Assembly: GCA_964459635.1 (NCBI GenBank)
Contig: CAYWMQ010000033.1
Span: 1 to 8,622 of the forward strand
Length of the DNA: 8,622 nt
From: CAYWMQ01 sp964459635
Lineage (GTDB): Bacteria > Patescibacteriota > Minisyncoccia > Phycocordibacterales > UBA12088
Direction: 5' to 3'
The notes below the pieces were generated by a model. That model was not told the origin of the DNA. It saw only the letters and a list, made by a program, of their open reading frames with translations, and did not search any database. This document shows, in pieces, positions 1 through 6,318 of this stretch (within the stretch, counting starts at the first letter, position 1; each line of letters begins with the position of its first letter). A program made the translations under genes and the position numbers.

Positions 1-2
1 AC

Positions 3-581
3 ACAAAGGCTACGTTCTATATCATAACGGATACCCTTGAACCTGGAAAATACGAGGGCTACATGAGTCCGAGCCAAGTGAAGGACGTGCGTGCAAGGGG
101 ACATGAGATCGGGAGCCACAGCGTCACACATGCGGACCTTGTAACCGTGTCCTCTACCACCCTATGGATGGAGCTCACGCGATCCCGTACCGCGCTTGAA
201 GACCTTCTCGGAGCGGAGATCTCCGCACTTGCATACCCGTACGGTTCGTATAACAGTGCAGTTATTACGGAGGCAAAACGGGCGGGATACAAGAGCGCGC
301 GAACAACGGACGACGAGGCTCTTAACAGCAACAGTACGGACGTGTATAGACTGCGATCCTACTCACCCACCGTAAACACTCCGCTCTCAGTACTGACGGA
401 TGCGCTTGCGCAAGCACGCGCACGTGATGAGTGGCTTGTCATTGCGCTTCACGAGATACACGCGAGTGGTGGTGAATACTCAAATACACCGGCCTACCTC
501 GAAAGCTTGCTTCAAGCCATACGGGATAGCGGTGTGCCGGCGGTCACCATATCCCAAGGACTCCAGGCTATACGCGAGTAG
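3..581 (+). CDS. Polysaccharide deacetylase (NodB domain), 5'-truncated by the window edge
   Basis: The reading frame is open from base 3, so the gene starts upstream of the window; 192 residues are visible. It is the C-terminal part of a carbohydrate esterase family 4 / NodB deacetylase, which removes N-acetyl groups from amino-sugar polymers using a metal ion. Visible family signatures are the strand ATFYI at residues 3-7, the metal-binding HSxxH motif (H39, H43), the substrate-groove motif AYPYG (about 77-81) and the late catalytic histidine in LHEIH (H150). The first motif (TFDDG, with the catalytic base and metal Asp) would lie before base 1 and cannot be checked. The AYPYG form resembles PgaB/IcaB-like and YadE-like deacetylases more than chitooligosaccharide NodB. 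It is followed after 56 bp by a second deacetylase fused to a glycosyltransferase, which suggests a shared polysaccharide pathway. An ATG at 63 is internal: the conserved strand lies upstream of it. Confidence 0.88.
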   Translation, partial: TKATFYIITDTLEPGKYEGYMSPSQVKDVRARGHEIGSHSVTHADLVTVSSTTLWMELTRSRTALEDLLGAEISALAYPYGSYNSAVITEAKRAGYKSARTTDDEALNSNSTDVYRLRSYSPTVNTPLSVLTDALAQARARDEWLVIALHEIHASGGEYSNTPAYLESLLQAIRDSGVPAVTISQGLQAIRE

Positions 582-606
582 CACAGCGGTGCTGCATACA
601 TTGACG

Positions 607-630
607 GTCGGCGGACGCGCCGCATCCGAC
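607..630 (+). other. Small hairpin before the deacetylase-glycosyltransferase gene
   Basis: GTCGG (607-611) pairs with CCGAC (626-630), and an inner CGG (612-614) pairs with CCG (620-622) around the 5-nt loop ACGCG; CAT (623-625) is bulged. The structure ends 7 nt before the ATG at 638, with no T-run after it and no Shine-Dalgarno between. It may be a chance fold in GC-rich DNA, or may affect translation of the next gene or slow transcription after the first one. Confidence 0.25.
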
Positions 631-637
631 ATACGGC

Positions 638-2938
638 ATGATATTCTTCACCGACAACACGTTACGGACGGCATTTGTGCGGACCGCGGGCACCGTTGTG
701 GCTTTGCTGTTTGCAGGTGCAATAGTACTGTTTGTTCTTGACGTACCCGGGCCTTCAAACACTTGTGTGGGCTGTACGGCGCGCGCACGGGCCACCCTAT
801 CAAGCGGCACCGTTCCGGAGCATGTTGTCGCCATTACCTTCGACGATGGCCCTCATCCCGAAGCGACTCCGCTCATACTCGATACACTTGACAAACATGG
901 TGAAGAGGCAACGTTCTTTTTGTTGGGCGCGCTTGTAGTGCAAAACACACACATGGCAAAGGCCATTATCGATCGTGGCAACGAAATAGGCAACCACAGC
1001 TACACGCACGCGATGAGCGAACAGCAAAGCAAAGAGGCGCTCACGTGGGAGCTGAACATGAACACCAAGCTCATAGAAGCCGTGACGGGACACACGCCGC
1101 TCATGTATCGGCCGCCATACCTTAACGACCTCAATGATTTTGAGCTCGTGCCGGACCCCGCGCTGGACCCAGTGTGGGGATGGGTCGACGAGGCTGGCTA
1201 CATACCGATAGGAAGCGACCTCGACTCGCTCGACTGGCAGGTCACCACCCCTGAGGGAGTGCTTGCTAACGTAGATAAGATAATAGAAGTAAAGCGCAGC
1301 GCACCTGATAAGGCGACACGGCACGTGCTTCTCTTCCACGACCAGCCCCACACGGCAGCGGCGCTGGATGAGGCTATTGTGCGACTCAAGGCTGCCGGGC
1401 TAGAAATAGTGCCATTATCTACACTGCTGGGCTTGCGACCCGAGCACGTGATGCCGACTGTTACACAAACGCCCGCACACGTCGCGTATCAGATGTTGCT
1501 CACTACCATGCGGGGTATGTTTTACGTACTAACGGGAGCGGTGCTTGTACTTACCGTACTTTCGCTTGCACGATTCATCGTGTTTCTGTACGCTCGACTT
1601 GCTCTTGTGCCTGCACGCAAGATCAGCACGAACAGAGCGCCCGCGTCGGTGGCCGCACTTCGCGTCTCTGTCCTTGTACCGGCTCACAATGAGTCAAAGA
1701 ATATTCGCGCCACACTTCTCTCCATTGTTAAGAACACGCGCTTGCCGCACGAGATATTGGTCATTAACGATGGCTCTACCGATGATACCGAACGCTACGC
1801 ACATGAGGTGGCCCAACATTATCCGGGCCTCGTCCATGTTCTTTCATACGAGAATCGCGGAAAGGCGTCCGCCCTGAACGCGGGCATAGCGCGCGCAACA
1901 GGCGACATACTGATAGCCATTGACGGCGACACCGTGTTGGACAAGCGCTGTATCGAGGCGGTGGTGCAACCATTCGACGATCCGCGTGTCGCGGCGGTTG
2001 CCGGCAAGATCGTACCCGCAAGCCAGGCGTACTTGCTGGAAAAATATCAAGCGCTTGAGTATGTCGTGGGCCAACACATGGACAGGGCCATACTCTCCCA
2101 TATGGGAGCGGTAAACATCGTACCCGGCGCTATAGGTGCGTGGCGCGCTCTTGTACTACGAGCGGTCGGCGGCTACAGCAAAGATACGCTCGTAGAAGAT
2201 CAAGACCTCACGCTCGCAGTACTCGCGCGCGGCTACAAGGTGGAGTTTGCACCGAACGCCGTCGCATACACGGAAGTGCCTCGTGTATTTTCCCAACTTT
2301 TACGCCAGCGCTTTCGATGGACGTACGGCACATTCCAATGCATGTGGAAGTACCGCGGGCACTTTTTTGACGAGCGCGCGTGGAGGCTTGCATGGGTCGC
2401 GCTTCCCTACAGCCTTGTCTTCAACGTCTTGCTCCCCATTGTGGCTGTGTTCTTGTACATCGCCATGGCGGCGGCGATTACTATGCGTCTCTCATTTCCG
2501 GCAGTATGGTTTCTGTTTGTGTTTACGTTACTTGATCTTGTGTATGCTTCGGTGGCGCTTCTCTATGAGCGAGGTGCAAAGTGGCGCCTGCTCCCTCACA
2601 TCCTCTTGCAACGCTTCGTCTACATCGGGCTCTACGCGTACTTGGCGCTGCGCGCCTGCATCAAGGTACTTGATGGCTCACGTACGCAATGGAACACACT
2701 CGTGCGACACGGTAACGCGGAAGCTTTGTTCTTACGCACCCTTGATACTCCGACAGCCACGGGCGACGTTGTCTTGCCGCATATACCGTCGCTCGGCCAT
2801 GCGCGCGCAGCGATCACTTCCCGTCTCGCATTCCCCGGATCGAACGATACTGTCCGCGGAATTTCTTACGGCGCACCGGTCACCACTTCCTTCCAGGGCC
2901 CGCTGGGCACGAGCGCCGCGTCCATGAACGTCCAGTAG
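638..2938 (+). CDS. Fused NodB polysaccharide deacetylase - GT2 membrane glycosyltransferase (766 aa)
   Basis: A bifunctional membrane enzyme is predicted: a processive GT2 synthase that polymerises an amino sugar from a nucleotide sugar, joined to a deacetylase acting on the exported chain. Order of parts: membrane segment at about 12-34; NodB domain with TFDDGPHP (D69, D70), HSYTH (H120, H124), RPPY (158-161), DLDSLDW (194-200) and LLFHD (H234); second membrane segment near 295-320; GT2 domain from about 343 with VPAHNE, the NDGS motif near 378, DGD (429-431), VEDQD (519-523) and QRFRW (557-561); then several membrane helices to about 690. This topology puts NodB outside and GT2 in the cytoplasm, as both activities require. 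The GT2 set of D, DxD, ED and QxxRW is that of PgaC/IcaA, chitin and hyaluronan synthases. ATG 638 is the first start after an in-frame TGA at 602; no Shine-Dalgarno is seen. The last 75 or so residues are a polar tail, and its final codons overlap the opposite gene. Sugar specificity cannot be read from the sequence. Confidence 0.93.
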   Translation: MIFFTDNTLRTAFVRTAGTVVALLFAGAIVLFVLDVPGPSNTCVGCTARARATLSSGTVPEHVVAITFDDGPHPEATPLILDTLDKHGEEATFFLLGALVVQNTHMAKAIIDRGNEIGNHSYTHAMSEQQSKEALTWELNMNTKLIEAVTGHTPLMYRPPYLNDLNDFELVPDPALDPVWGWVDEAGYIPIGSDLDSLDWQVTTPEGVLANVDKIIEVKRSAPDKATRHVLLFHDQPHTAAALDEAIVRLKAAGLEIVPLSTLLGLRPEHVMPTVTQTPAHVAYQMLLTTMRGMFYVLTGAVLVLTVLSLARFIVFLYARLALVPARKISTNRAPASVAALRVSVLVPAHNESKNIRATLLSIVKNTRLPHEILVINDGSTDDTERYAHEVAQHYPGLVHVLSYENRGKASALNAGIARATGDILIAIDGDTVLDKRCIEAVVQPFDDPRVAAVAGKIVPASQAYLLEKYQALEYVVGQHMDRAILSHMGAVNIVPGAIGAWRALVLRAVGGYSKDTLVEDQDLTLAVLARGYKVEFAPNAVAYTEVPRVFSQLLRQRFRWTYGTFQCMWKYRGHFFDERAWRLAWVALPYSLVFNVLLPIVAVFLYIAMAAAITMRLSFPAVWFLFVFTLLDLVYASVALLYERGAKWRLLPHILLQRFVYIGLYAYLALRACIKVLDGSRTQWNTLVRHGNAEALFLRTLDTPTATGDVVLPHIPSLGHARAAITSRLAFPGSNDTVRGISYGAPVTTSFQGPLGTSAASMNVQ

Positions 2939-3744
2939 GTTATGTCGTTACCGCTGAGCCCCAAGCAGTCTCGCATTGCGGGAGATACGTCCAGGCCCGC
3001 TGCAAGTCCTTGCGTATTCTTTGGATGCGGAGCATCGCCAAAAACGTACTCGAAATCATTTGTTTCAAAAGGCCCCACATCCGCCCACTGCCCGTAGCAC
3101 GTTTTATCGTTTGCGCGTACCGCGACCCACCTATTTTTCAGAAGCAATCCCGCATGCATGAGCTCCGGAGTATACCAGGGTATGCGCTTCGCGTTCTCGC
3201 GAAATGCACCGTTTTCATCGTACTCATAGTACGGCAGCGCCACGTAAAAGGTATTTTCGCGCGGCGTAAACGCACATGGACGATAGCCGCAGCGAAGGTC
3301 AGGGTCATCTTCACCGCCAAAACTTCCCATCCAGTCTTCATTCCATGCACTCGCTCTGTTGTGTATGAAGCCGTTGTCCTCATCTTCCTCTTCCCCCACC
3401 CAAAACACCGTGGTCACGGCGCGCTTCCAACGTAGCGCGGCAGTGGATGTGCCGGGTACTGCTTGAGGAGTCGGCTGTAACGCCCGGGGTGCTTCCGGTG
3501 TGACGTACGGCGTGGGTGTGGCGGTACTTGTGGACGACATGCTACTTGTGGAACGGGGTGCGGTCGTACTTGCCGTTGAGGTACTTTCTATGTGTGGTCT
3601 TGTGCTCGTACTTTGGGGAGATGGCACGCCCGAGAGCTCGGACAATTCCTCATGACGAAGTATCGCGAAGACAGACGCCGCACTCACGACAAGCCCGAGC
3701 AGGACCAAGACATGCTTCCGGCGTATGTGCGTTTTTTTTTGCAT
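2866..3744 (-). CDS. Membrane-anchored extracytoplasmic protein with RlpA/double-psi beta-barrel-like C-terminal domain
   Basis: A 292-aa protein. A basic N-terminus (KK, RRK) precedes one hydrophobic segment (about 12-29), which fits a signal anchor. A Ser/Thr/Pro-rich stalk follows (about 38-101), then a globular, aromatic-rich domain (about 105-290) with four cysteines (in RCGYRPC, KTCYG and RDCLG) that could form disulfides outside the cell. The segment WADVGPF (D222) followed by GLDVSPAMRDCLGL (D252) resembles the RlpA/expansin double-psi barrel pattern of an Asp-Arg-Gly-Pro-Phe stretch and then IDLS-AA--LG. That similarity is by eye, so binding or cleavage of peptidoglycan is only an inference. 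The start at 3744 is chosen because the signal anchor directly follows it and a -10 box lies just upstream; the longer frame back to 3831 would place 29 atypical residues before the anchor and run up to valS. The 3' end (TAA, 2866-2868) lies inside the convergent glycosyltransferase gene. Confidence 0.8.
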   Translation of the reverse strand: MQKKTHIRRKHVLVLLGLVVSAASVFAILRHEELSELSGVPSPQSTSTRPHIESTSTASTTAPRSTSSMSSTSTATPTPYVTPEAPRALQPTPQAVPGTSTAALRWKRAVTTVFWVGEEEDEDNGFIHNRASAWNEDWMGSFGGEDDPDLRCGYRPCAFTPRENTFYVALPYYEYDENGAFRENAKRIPWYTPELMHAGLLLKNRWVAVRANDKTCYGQWADVGPFETNDFEYVFGDAPHPKNTQGLAAGLDVSPAMRDCLGLSGNDITYWTFMDAALVPSGPWKEVVTGAP

Positions 3745-3752
3745 GGAGCGTA

Positions 3753-3764
3753 TATCGTACCACA
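3753..3764 (-). promoter_or_regulatory. Extended -10 promoter of the barrel-protein gene
   Basis: Read on the minus strand, TGTGGTACGAT (plus 3754-3764) contains TGG followed by TACGAT, an extended -10 box that matches TATAAT at four of six positions. It ends 9 nt before the ATG at 3744, so transcription would begin within about 2-3 nt of the start codon, giving a nearly leaderless mRNA. No Shine-Dalgarno is visible. The valS promoter 60 bp away shares the TGTGGTA core. Confidence 0.45.
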
Positions 3765-3815
3765 CGAAAGGGTGGCTCGCATGATGAGCCTGCGCACTGG
3801 AGCAGAGCCGTGTTT

Positions 3816-3833
3816 TGTGGTATCCTCGCACTC
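3816..3833 (+). promoter_or_regulatory. Extended -10 promoter of valS, probably leaderless
   Basis: TGTGGTATCCT is seen at 3816-3826: TGG (3818-3820) directly precedes TATCCT (3821-3826), an extended -10 element. The ATG lies at 3834, 7 nt after the box, where transcription would be expected to start. There is no convincing -35 and no Shine-Dalgarno, so translation is likely leaderless. This also argues against the longer upstream open frame as the true N-terminus of valS. Confidence 0.5.
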
Positions 3834-6116
3834 ATGCGGGAAGAATTCTTGAGGCCGTATGACCCTGCGTCGCGCGAAGATGAGCTTTACGCGCTGTGGG
3901 AAAAGTCGGGGTACTTCAACCCTGATGTTTGTGTACAAAAAGGTGTGACGCCGGCCGATGCGGAGCCATTTTCTATTGTACTGCCGCCGCCCAATGTGAC
4001 AGGCACGCTCCACATGGGCCACGCTGCGATGCTCGCCGTGGAAGACATCCTTGTTCGCTACCACCGCATGCGTGGTAAACGCACGGTGTGGATCCCGGGC
4101 ACAGATTCGGCCGCCATCGCCACACAAAGCAAAGTGGAGGGCATCATCTATAAGGCAGAGAAGAAAACGCGGCACGATATAGGCAGAGAGGAGCTTCTGC
4201 GGAGGATAGACGCGTTTACTGAAGAGAGTAAGAGCACCATTCTCAATCAGACCAAAAAGATGGGATCTTCTCTCGACTGGAGCCGGTACGCGTACACCCT
4301 GGACGAGATTCGCTACAGAGCAGTAATGGAGGCGTTTGTCCGCCTCTACGAGACGGGACTTATTTACCGCGGCCACCGTATCGTTAACTGGGATCCCAAG
4401 CTCCAGACCACCGTCTCCGACGACGAAATAGAGTATGTGGAGCAAACAGACCCCTACTACTACCTTCAGTATGGTCCATTCGTCATTAGCACCGTTCGAC
4501 CTGAGACAAAGTTTGGCGATAAGTACGTAGTGATGCACCCGGACGATACACGCTACGCCGAGTACGAGCACGGACAACAAATACAGCTTGAGTGGATAAA
4601 TGGCCATATCACGGCGACCGTCATCAAGGATGAAGCGGCCGACATGGAGACAGGCACAGGTGTCATGACCATTACGCCGTGGCACAGCACCATCGACTAC
4701 GAAATAGCGCAGCGGCACAACCTCGGCATGGAGCAGATCATAGACGAGCGCGGGATACTCCTGCCTGTGGCCGGTGAGTTTGCGGGCGAGCACATCAAGA
4801 AAGCCCGCGCAAAGATAGTCGAAAAAATGGCCGCGAAGGGTCTCGTGGTCAAGACCGACGAGAAGTATGTACACCGCGTAGCCACAAATAGCCGTGGGGG
4901 CGGCATTATTGAGCCGCAAGTTAAGGAGCAATGGTTTATCGATGTCGACAAACACTTTACGCCTCCGGGAAAAAGTACGGAGACAACGCTCAAGCAGTGG
5001 ATGCGCGACGTGGTCGAGAACAAAGAGATCCAGATACTTCCGGAGCGTTTCGAAAAGGTGTACTACCACTGGATAGACAACCTGCGTCCGTGGTGTATCT
5101 CGCGGCAGATATGGTTTGGACACCGTATACCGGTGTGGTACTGCGTACGTGGAGTAGAAAGTAGAAAGAAGAATGTAGATAGTATCAAGTGCGCTGAGCC
5201 GATCGTTGCAGCGATGCCGGTCAGCGCCTGTCCGCACTGTGGCGGAGCTGTCGAGCAGGATCCGGACACCTTAGACACATGGTTTTCGTCGGGCTTGTGG
5301 ACGTTCTCAACGCTGGGGTGGCCCCACTTCGCACAGAATGCTACGCGGGGTATGACCGGACCCGAGCACGACCTGGCTAATTTCCATCCCACGGAAGTGT
5401 TGGAAACAGGCTACGACATACTCTTCTTTTGGGTGGCGCGTATGGTGCTCATGTCGGGTGCGCTGCTGGGCGAAGTGCCCTTCCGCAGCGTCTACCTGCA
5501 TGGATTGGTACGGGATGAAAAGGGCCGCAAGATGAGCAAGTCGCTCGGCAACATCATTGACCCGCTCGACATGATAGCGAGGTACGGTGCCGATGCGACA
5601 CGGCTTTCGCTTATTATAGGTGCAGCGGCGGGTAATGACATCAAGCTTTCGGAACAAAAGGTGAAGGGCTACAAGCACTTTGCCAACAAACTCTGGAACA
5701 TAACGCGCTTCGTTTTGGAGAACGCAGAAGGAGCGCAGGCAAAAGCGGTTACAGCGCATTCGGAAAACGACAAAGAGGCGGAAAAAGCGCTTATTCACGA
5801 GCTCGACGCGTTGACTGCAGACGTTACCAGCGATATCGACAATTTCCGTCTCTACCTTGCCGCTGAAAAGCTCTACCATTACACGTGGCACCGGTTTGCA
5901 GACGAAATACTGGAGGCGTCAAAGCCCATACTGCGGGGCGAAGATGAGGCGGCGAAGGCGGAACGAGCGGCCACGCTCTATCAGATGCTTACCGTGCAGC
6001 TGCGCCTTCTCCACCCCTTCATGCCGTTTGTGACAGAAGCCATCTGGCAACTACTCCCCAATAAGGACGCTGAGCTCCTTATGGTTGCAAAGTGGCCGGA
6101 AACTAGTGAGAAGTGA
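3834..6116 (+). CDS. valS: Valine--tRNA ligase, short form (760 aa)
   Basis: A class Ia synthetase that charges tRNA-Val in the cytoplasm. Visible signatures: PPPNVTGTLHMGHA with the HIGH-type HMGH at 60-63; GTDSAAIATQ (89-98), equivalent to GTDHAGIATQ; the CP1 editing domain with TVRPET (220-225) and GTGVMTITPWHS (274-285); WCISRQIWFGHRIPVWYC; a CPHC segment; DTWFSSGLW; and KMSKS at 566-570, followed by a helical anticodon-binding domain to about 745. Start 3834 is set by family alignment (MREEFLRPYDP) and by the promoter just upstream; the frame is open to 3516, but that part is not ValRS-like. At 760 residues it is clearly shorter than E. coli ValRS (951 aa) and ends where the usual C-terminal coiled-coil arm would begin. 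Two 7-nt-period repeat arrays touch the gene: one in frame at residues 440-451, the other encoding the last residues and stop. Editing-site changes are described in the findings. Confidence 0.97.
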   Translation: MREEFLRPYDPASREDELYALWEKSGYFNPDVCVQKGVTPADAEPFSIVLPPPNVTGTLHMGHAAMLAVEDILVRYHRMRGKRTVWIPGTDSAAIATQSKVEGIIYKAEKKTRHDIGREELLRRIDAFTEESKSTILNQTKKMGSSLDWSRYAYTLDEIRYRAVMEAFVRLYETGLIYRGHRIVNWDPKLQTTVSDDEIEYVEQTDPYYYLQYGPFVISTVRPETKFGDKYVVMHPDDTRYAEYEHGQQIQLEWINGHITATVIKDEAADMETGTGVMTITPWHSTIDYEIAQRHNLGMEQIIDERGILLPVAGEFAGEHIKKARAKIVEKMAAKGLVVKTDEKYVHRVATNSRGGGIIEPQVKEQWFIDVDKHFTPPGKSTETTLKQWMRDVVENKEIQILPERFEKVYYHWIDNLRPWCISRQIWFGHRIPVWYCVRGVESRKKNVDSIKCAEPIVAAMPVSACPHCGGAVEQDPDTLDTWFSSGLWTFSTLGWPHFAQNATRGMTGPEHDLANFHPTEVLETGYDILFFWVARMVLMSGALLGEVPFRSVYLHGLVRDEKGRKMSKSLGNIIDPLDMIARYGADATRLSLIIGAAAGNDIKLSEQKVKGYKHFANKLWNITRFVLENAEGAQAKAVTAHSENDKEAEKALIHELDALTADVTSDIDNFRLYLAAEKLYHYTWHRFADEILEASKPILRGEDEAAKAERAATLYQMLTVQLRLLHPFMPFVTEAIWQLLPNKDAELLMVAKWPETSEK
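5153..5187 (+). repeat. Heptamer array (AGTAGAA type) inside valS
   Basis: Five consecutive 7-nt units start at 5153, 5160, 5167, 5174 and 5181. The first two are identical AGTAGAA and the next three are degenerate (AGAAGAA, TGTAGAT and a diverged unit). The 35 bp are read in frame as VESRKKNVDSIK (valS residues 441-452), a polar loop between the conserved IPVWYC and the CPHC segment. Its opposite-strand equivalent is present in the spacer before prsW. Confidence 0.8.
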
Positions 6117-6139
6117 AGAGTGGTTAGTGAGCAGTGACA
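6105..6139 (+). repeat. Heptamer array (AGTGANN type) spanning the valS stop codon
   Basis: Five contiguous 7-nt units start at 6105, 6112, 6119, 6126 and 6133. All begin AGTG and four begin AGTGA; the last two positions vary. The valS stop codon TGA (6114-6116) lies in the second unit, and the first units encode the terminal Ser-Glu-Lys. Confidence 0.8.
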
Positions 6140-6161
6140 CGCAAGCAAAAGCGCAGGCAAC

Positions 6162-6196
6162 AGTGCTGTGCTGATTGACGCACACTCATTTTTTTA
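6162..6196 (+). terminator. Weak candidate terminator after valS
   Basis: TGTGC (6167-6171) can pair with GCACA (6180-6184) over an 8-nt loop, with possible outer help from AGTG (6162-6165) and CACT (6183-6186) in an alternative fold. A run of seven T follows at 6189-6195. The stem is short, so this is only a candidate end for valS transcripts; the T-run is the stronger part of the signal. Confidence 0.35.
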
Positions 6197-6200
6197 AATG

Positions 6201-6242
6201 TTGACTTGGACTTTTGCCTTTTGCCTTTTAACTTTTGAATTG
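6201..6242 (+). repeat. Heptamer array (TGCCTTT type) in the valS-prsW spacer
   Basis: Six 7-nt units start at 6201, 6208, 6215, 6222, 6229 and 6236. Two adjacent units are identical TGCCTTT; the others keep the -ACTTT or -CTTT end with changes at the first positions, and the last (TGAATTG) is the most diverged. The array is pyrimidine/T-rich on the plus strand. Confidence 0.75.
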
Positions 6243-6255
6243 ATAGCTCGGCCTG

Positions 6256-6318
6256 CACTCCACACTAATCCCAGACCCTCCCTTTCTACCTTCTACTTGC
6301 TACTCTATACTTAGTATG
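6256..6318 (+). repeat. Heptamer array (TTCTACT type) running into the prsW start
   Basis: Units in one 7-nt register start at 6256, 6263, 6270, 6277, 6284, 6291, 6298, 6305 and 6312. The clear core is 6284-6311, with TTCTACC then TTCTACT, then TGCTACT and CTATACT; the units before it are only weakly related (two begin CACT). The complement of the core unit is AGTAGAA, the unit found inside valS, so the two arrays are inverted copies of the same motif about 1.1 kb apart. Confidence 0.7.
6306..6317 (+). promoter_or_regulatory. Candidate -10 box and leaderless start of prsW
   Basis: TATACT (6306-6311) matches the -10 consensus at five of six positions and ends 6 nt before the GTG start at 6318, the spacing expected for a leaderless transcript. 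There is no good -35 at 17 nt upstream (TTTCTA at 6283-6288) and no Shine-Dalgarno. The box lies within a heptamer unit, CTATACT. Confidence 0.45.

Noticed and set aside
2247..2927. 226-aa plus-strand frame within the glycosyltransferase
   Set aside because: It overlaps the conserved QRFRW and membrane region in another frame; Ser/Arg/Cys-rich, with no motif.
3520..3620. Recurrent TACTTGTGG-like direct repeats
   Set aside because: They encode the Ser/Thr-rich stalk of the barrel protein; low-complexity coding explains them and no fixed period is kept.
3745..3831. Extending the barrel protein to the ATG at 3831
   Set aside because: The added 29 residues would precede the signal anchor, cover the divergent promoter region, and reach to within 3 bp of the valS start.
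3516..3833. N-terminal extension of valS to the earlier open frame
   Set aside because: It is antisense to the barrel-protein gene, lacks ValRS similarity, and the promoter box at 3816-3826 sits between it and ATG 3834.
3684..5237. Long 517-aa open frame on the minus strand across valS
   Set aside because: It is antisense to conserved ValRS motifs, has no recognisable domain, and its composition (rich in His, Arg, Val and Leu) is that of a shadow frame.
6105..6318. CRISPR array
   Set aside because: The repeats are 7 nt, contiguous, without spacers, and no cas gene is near.
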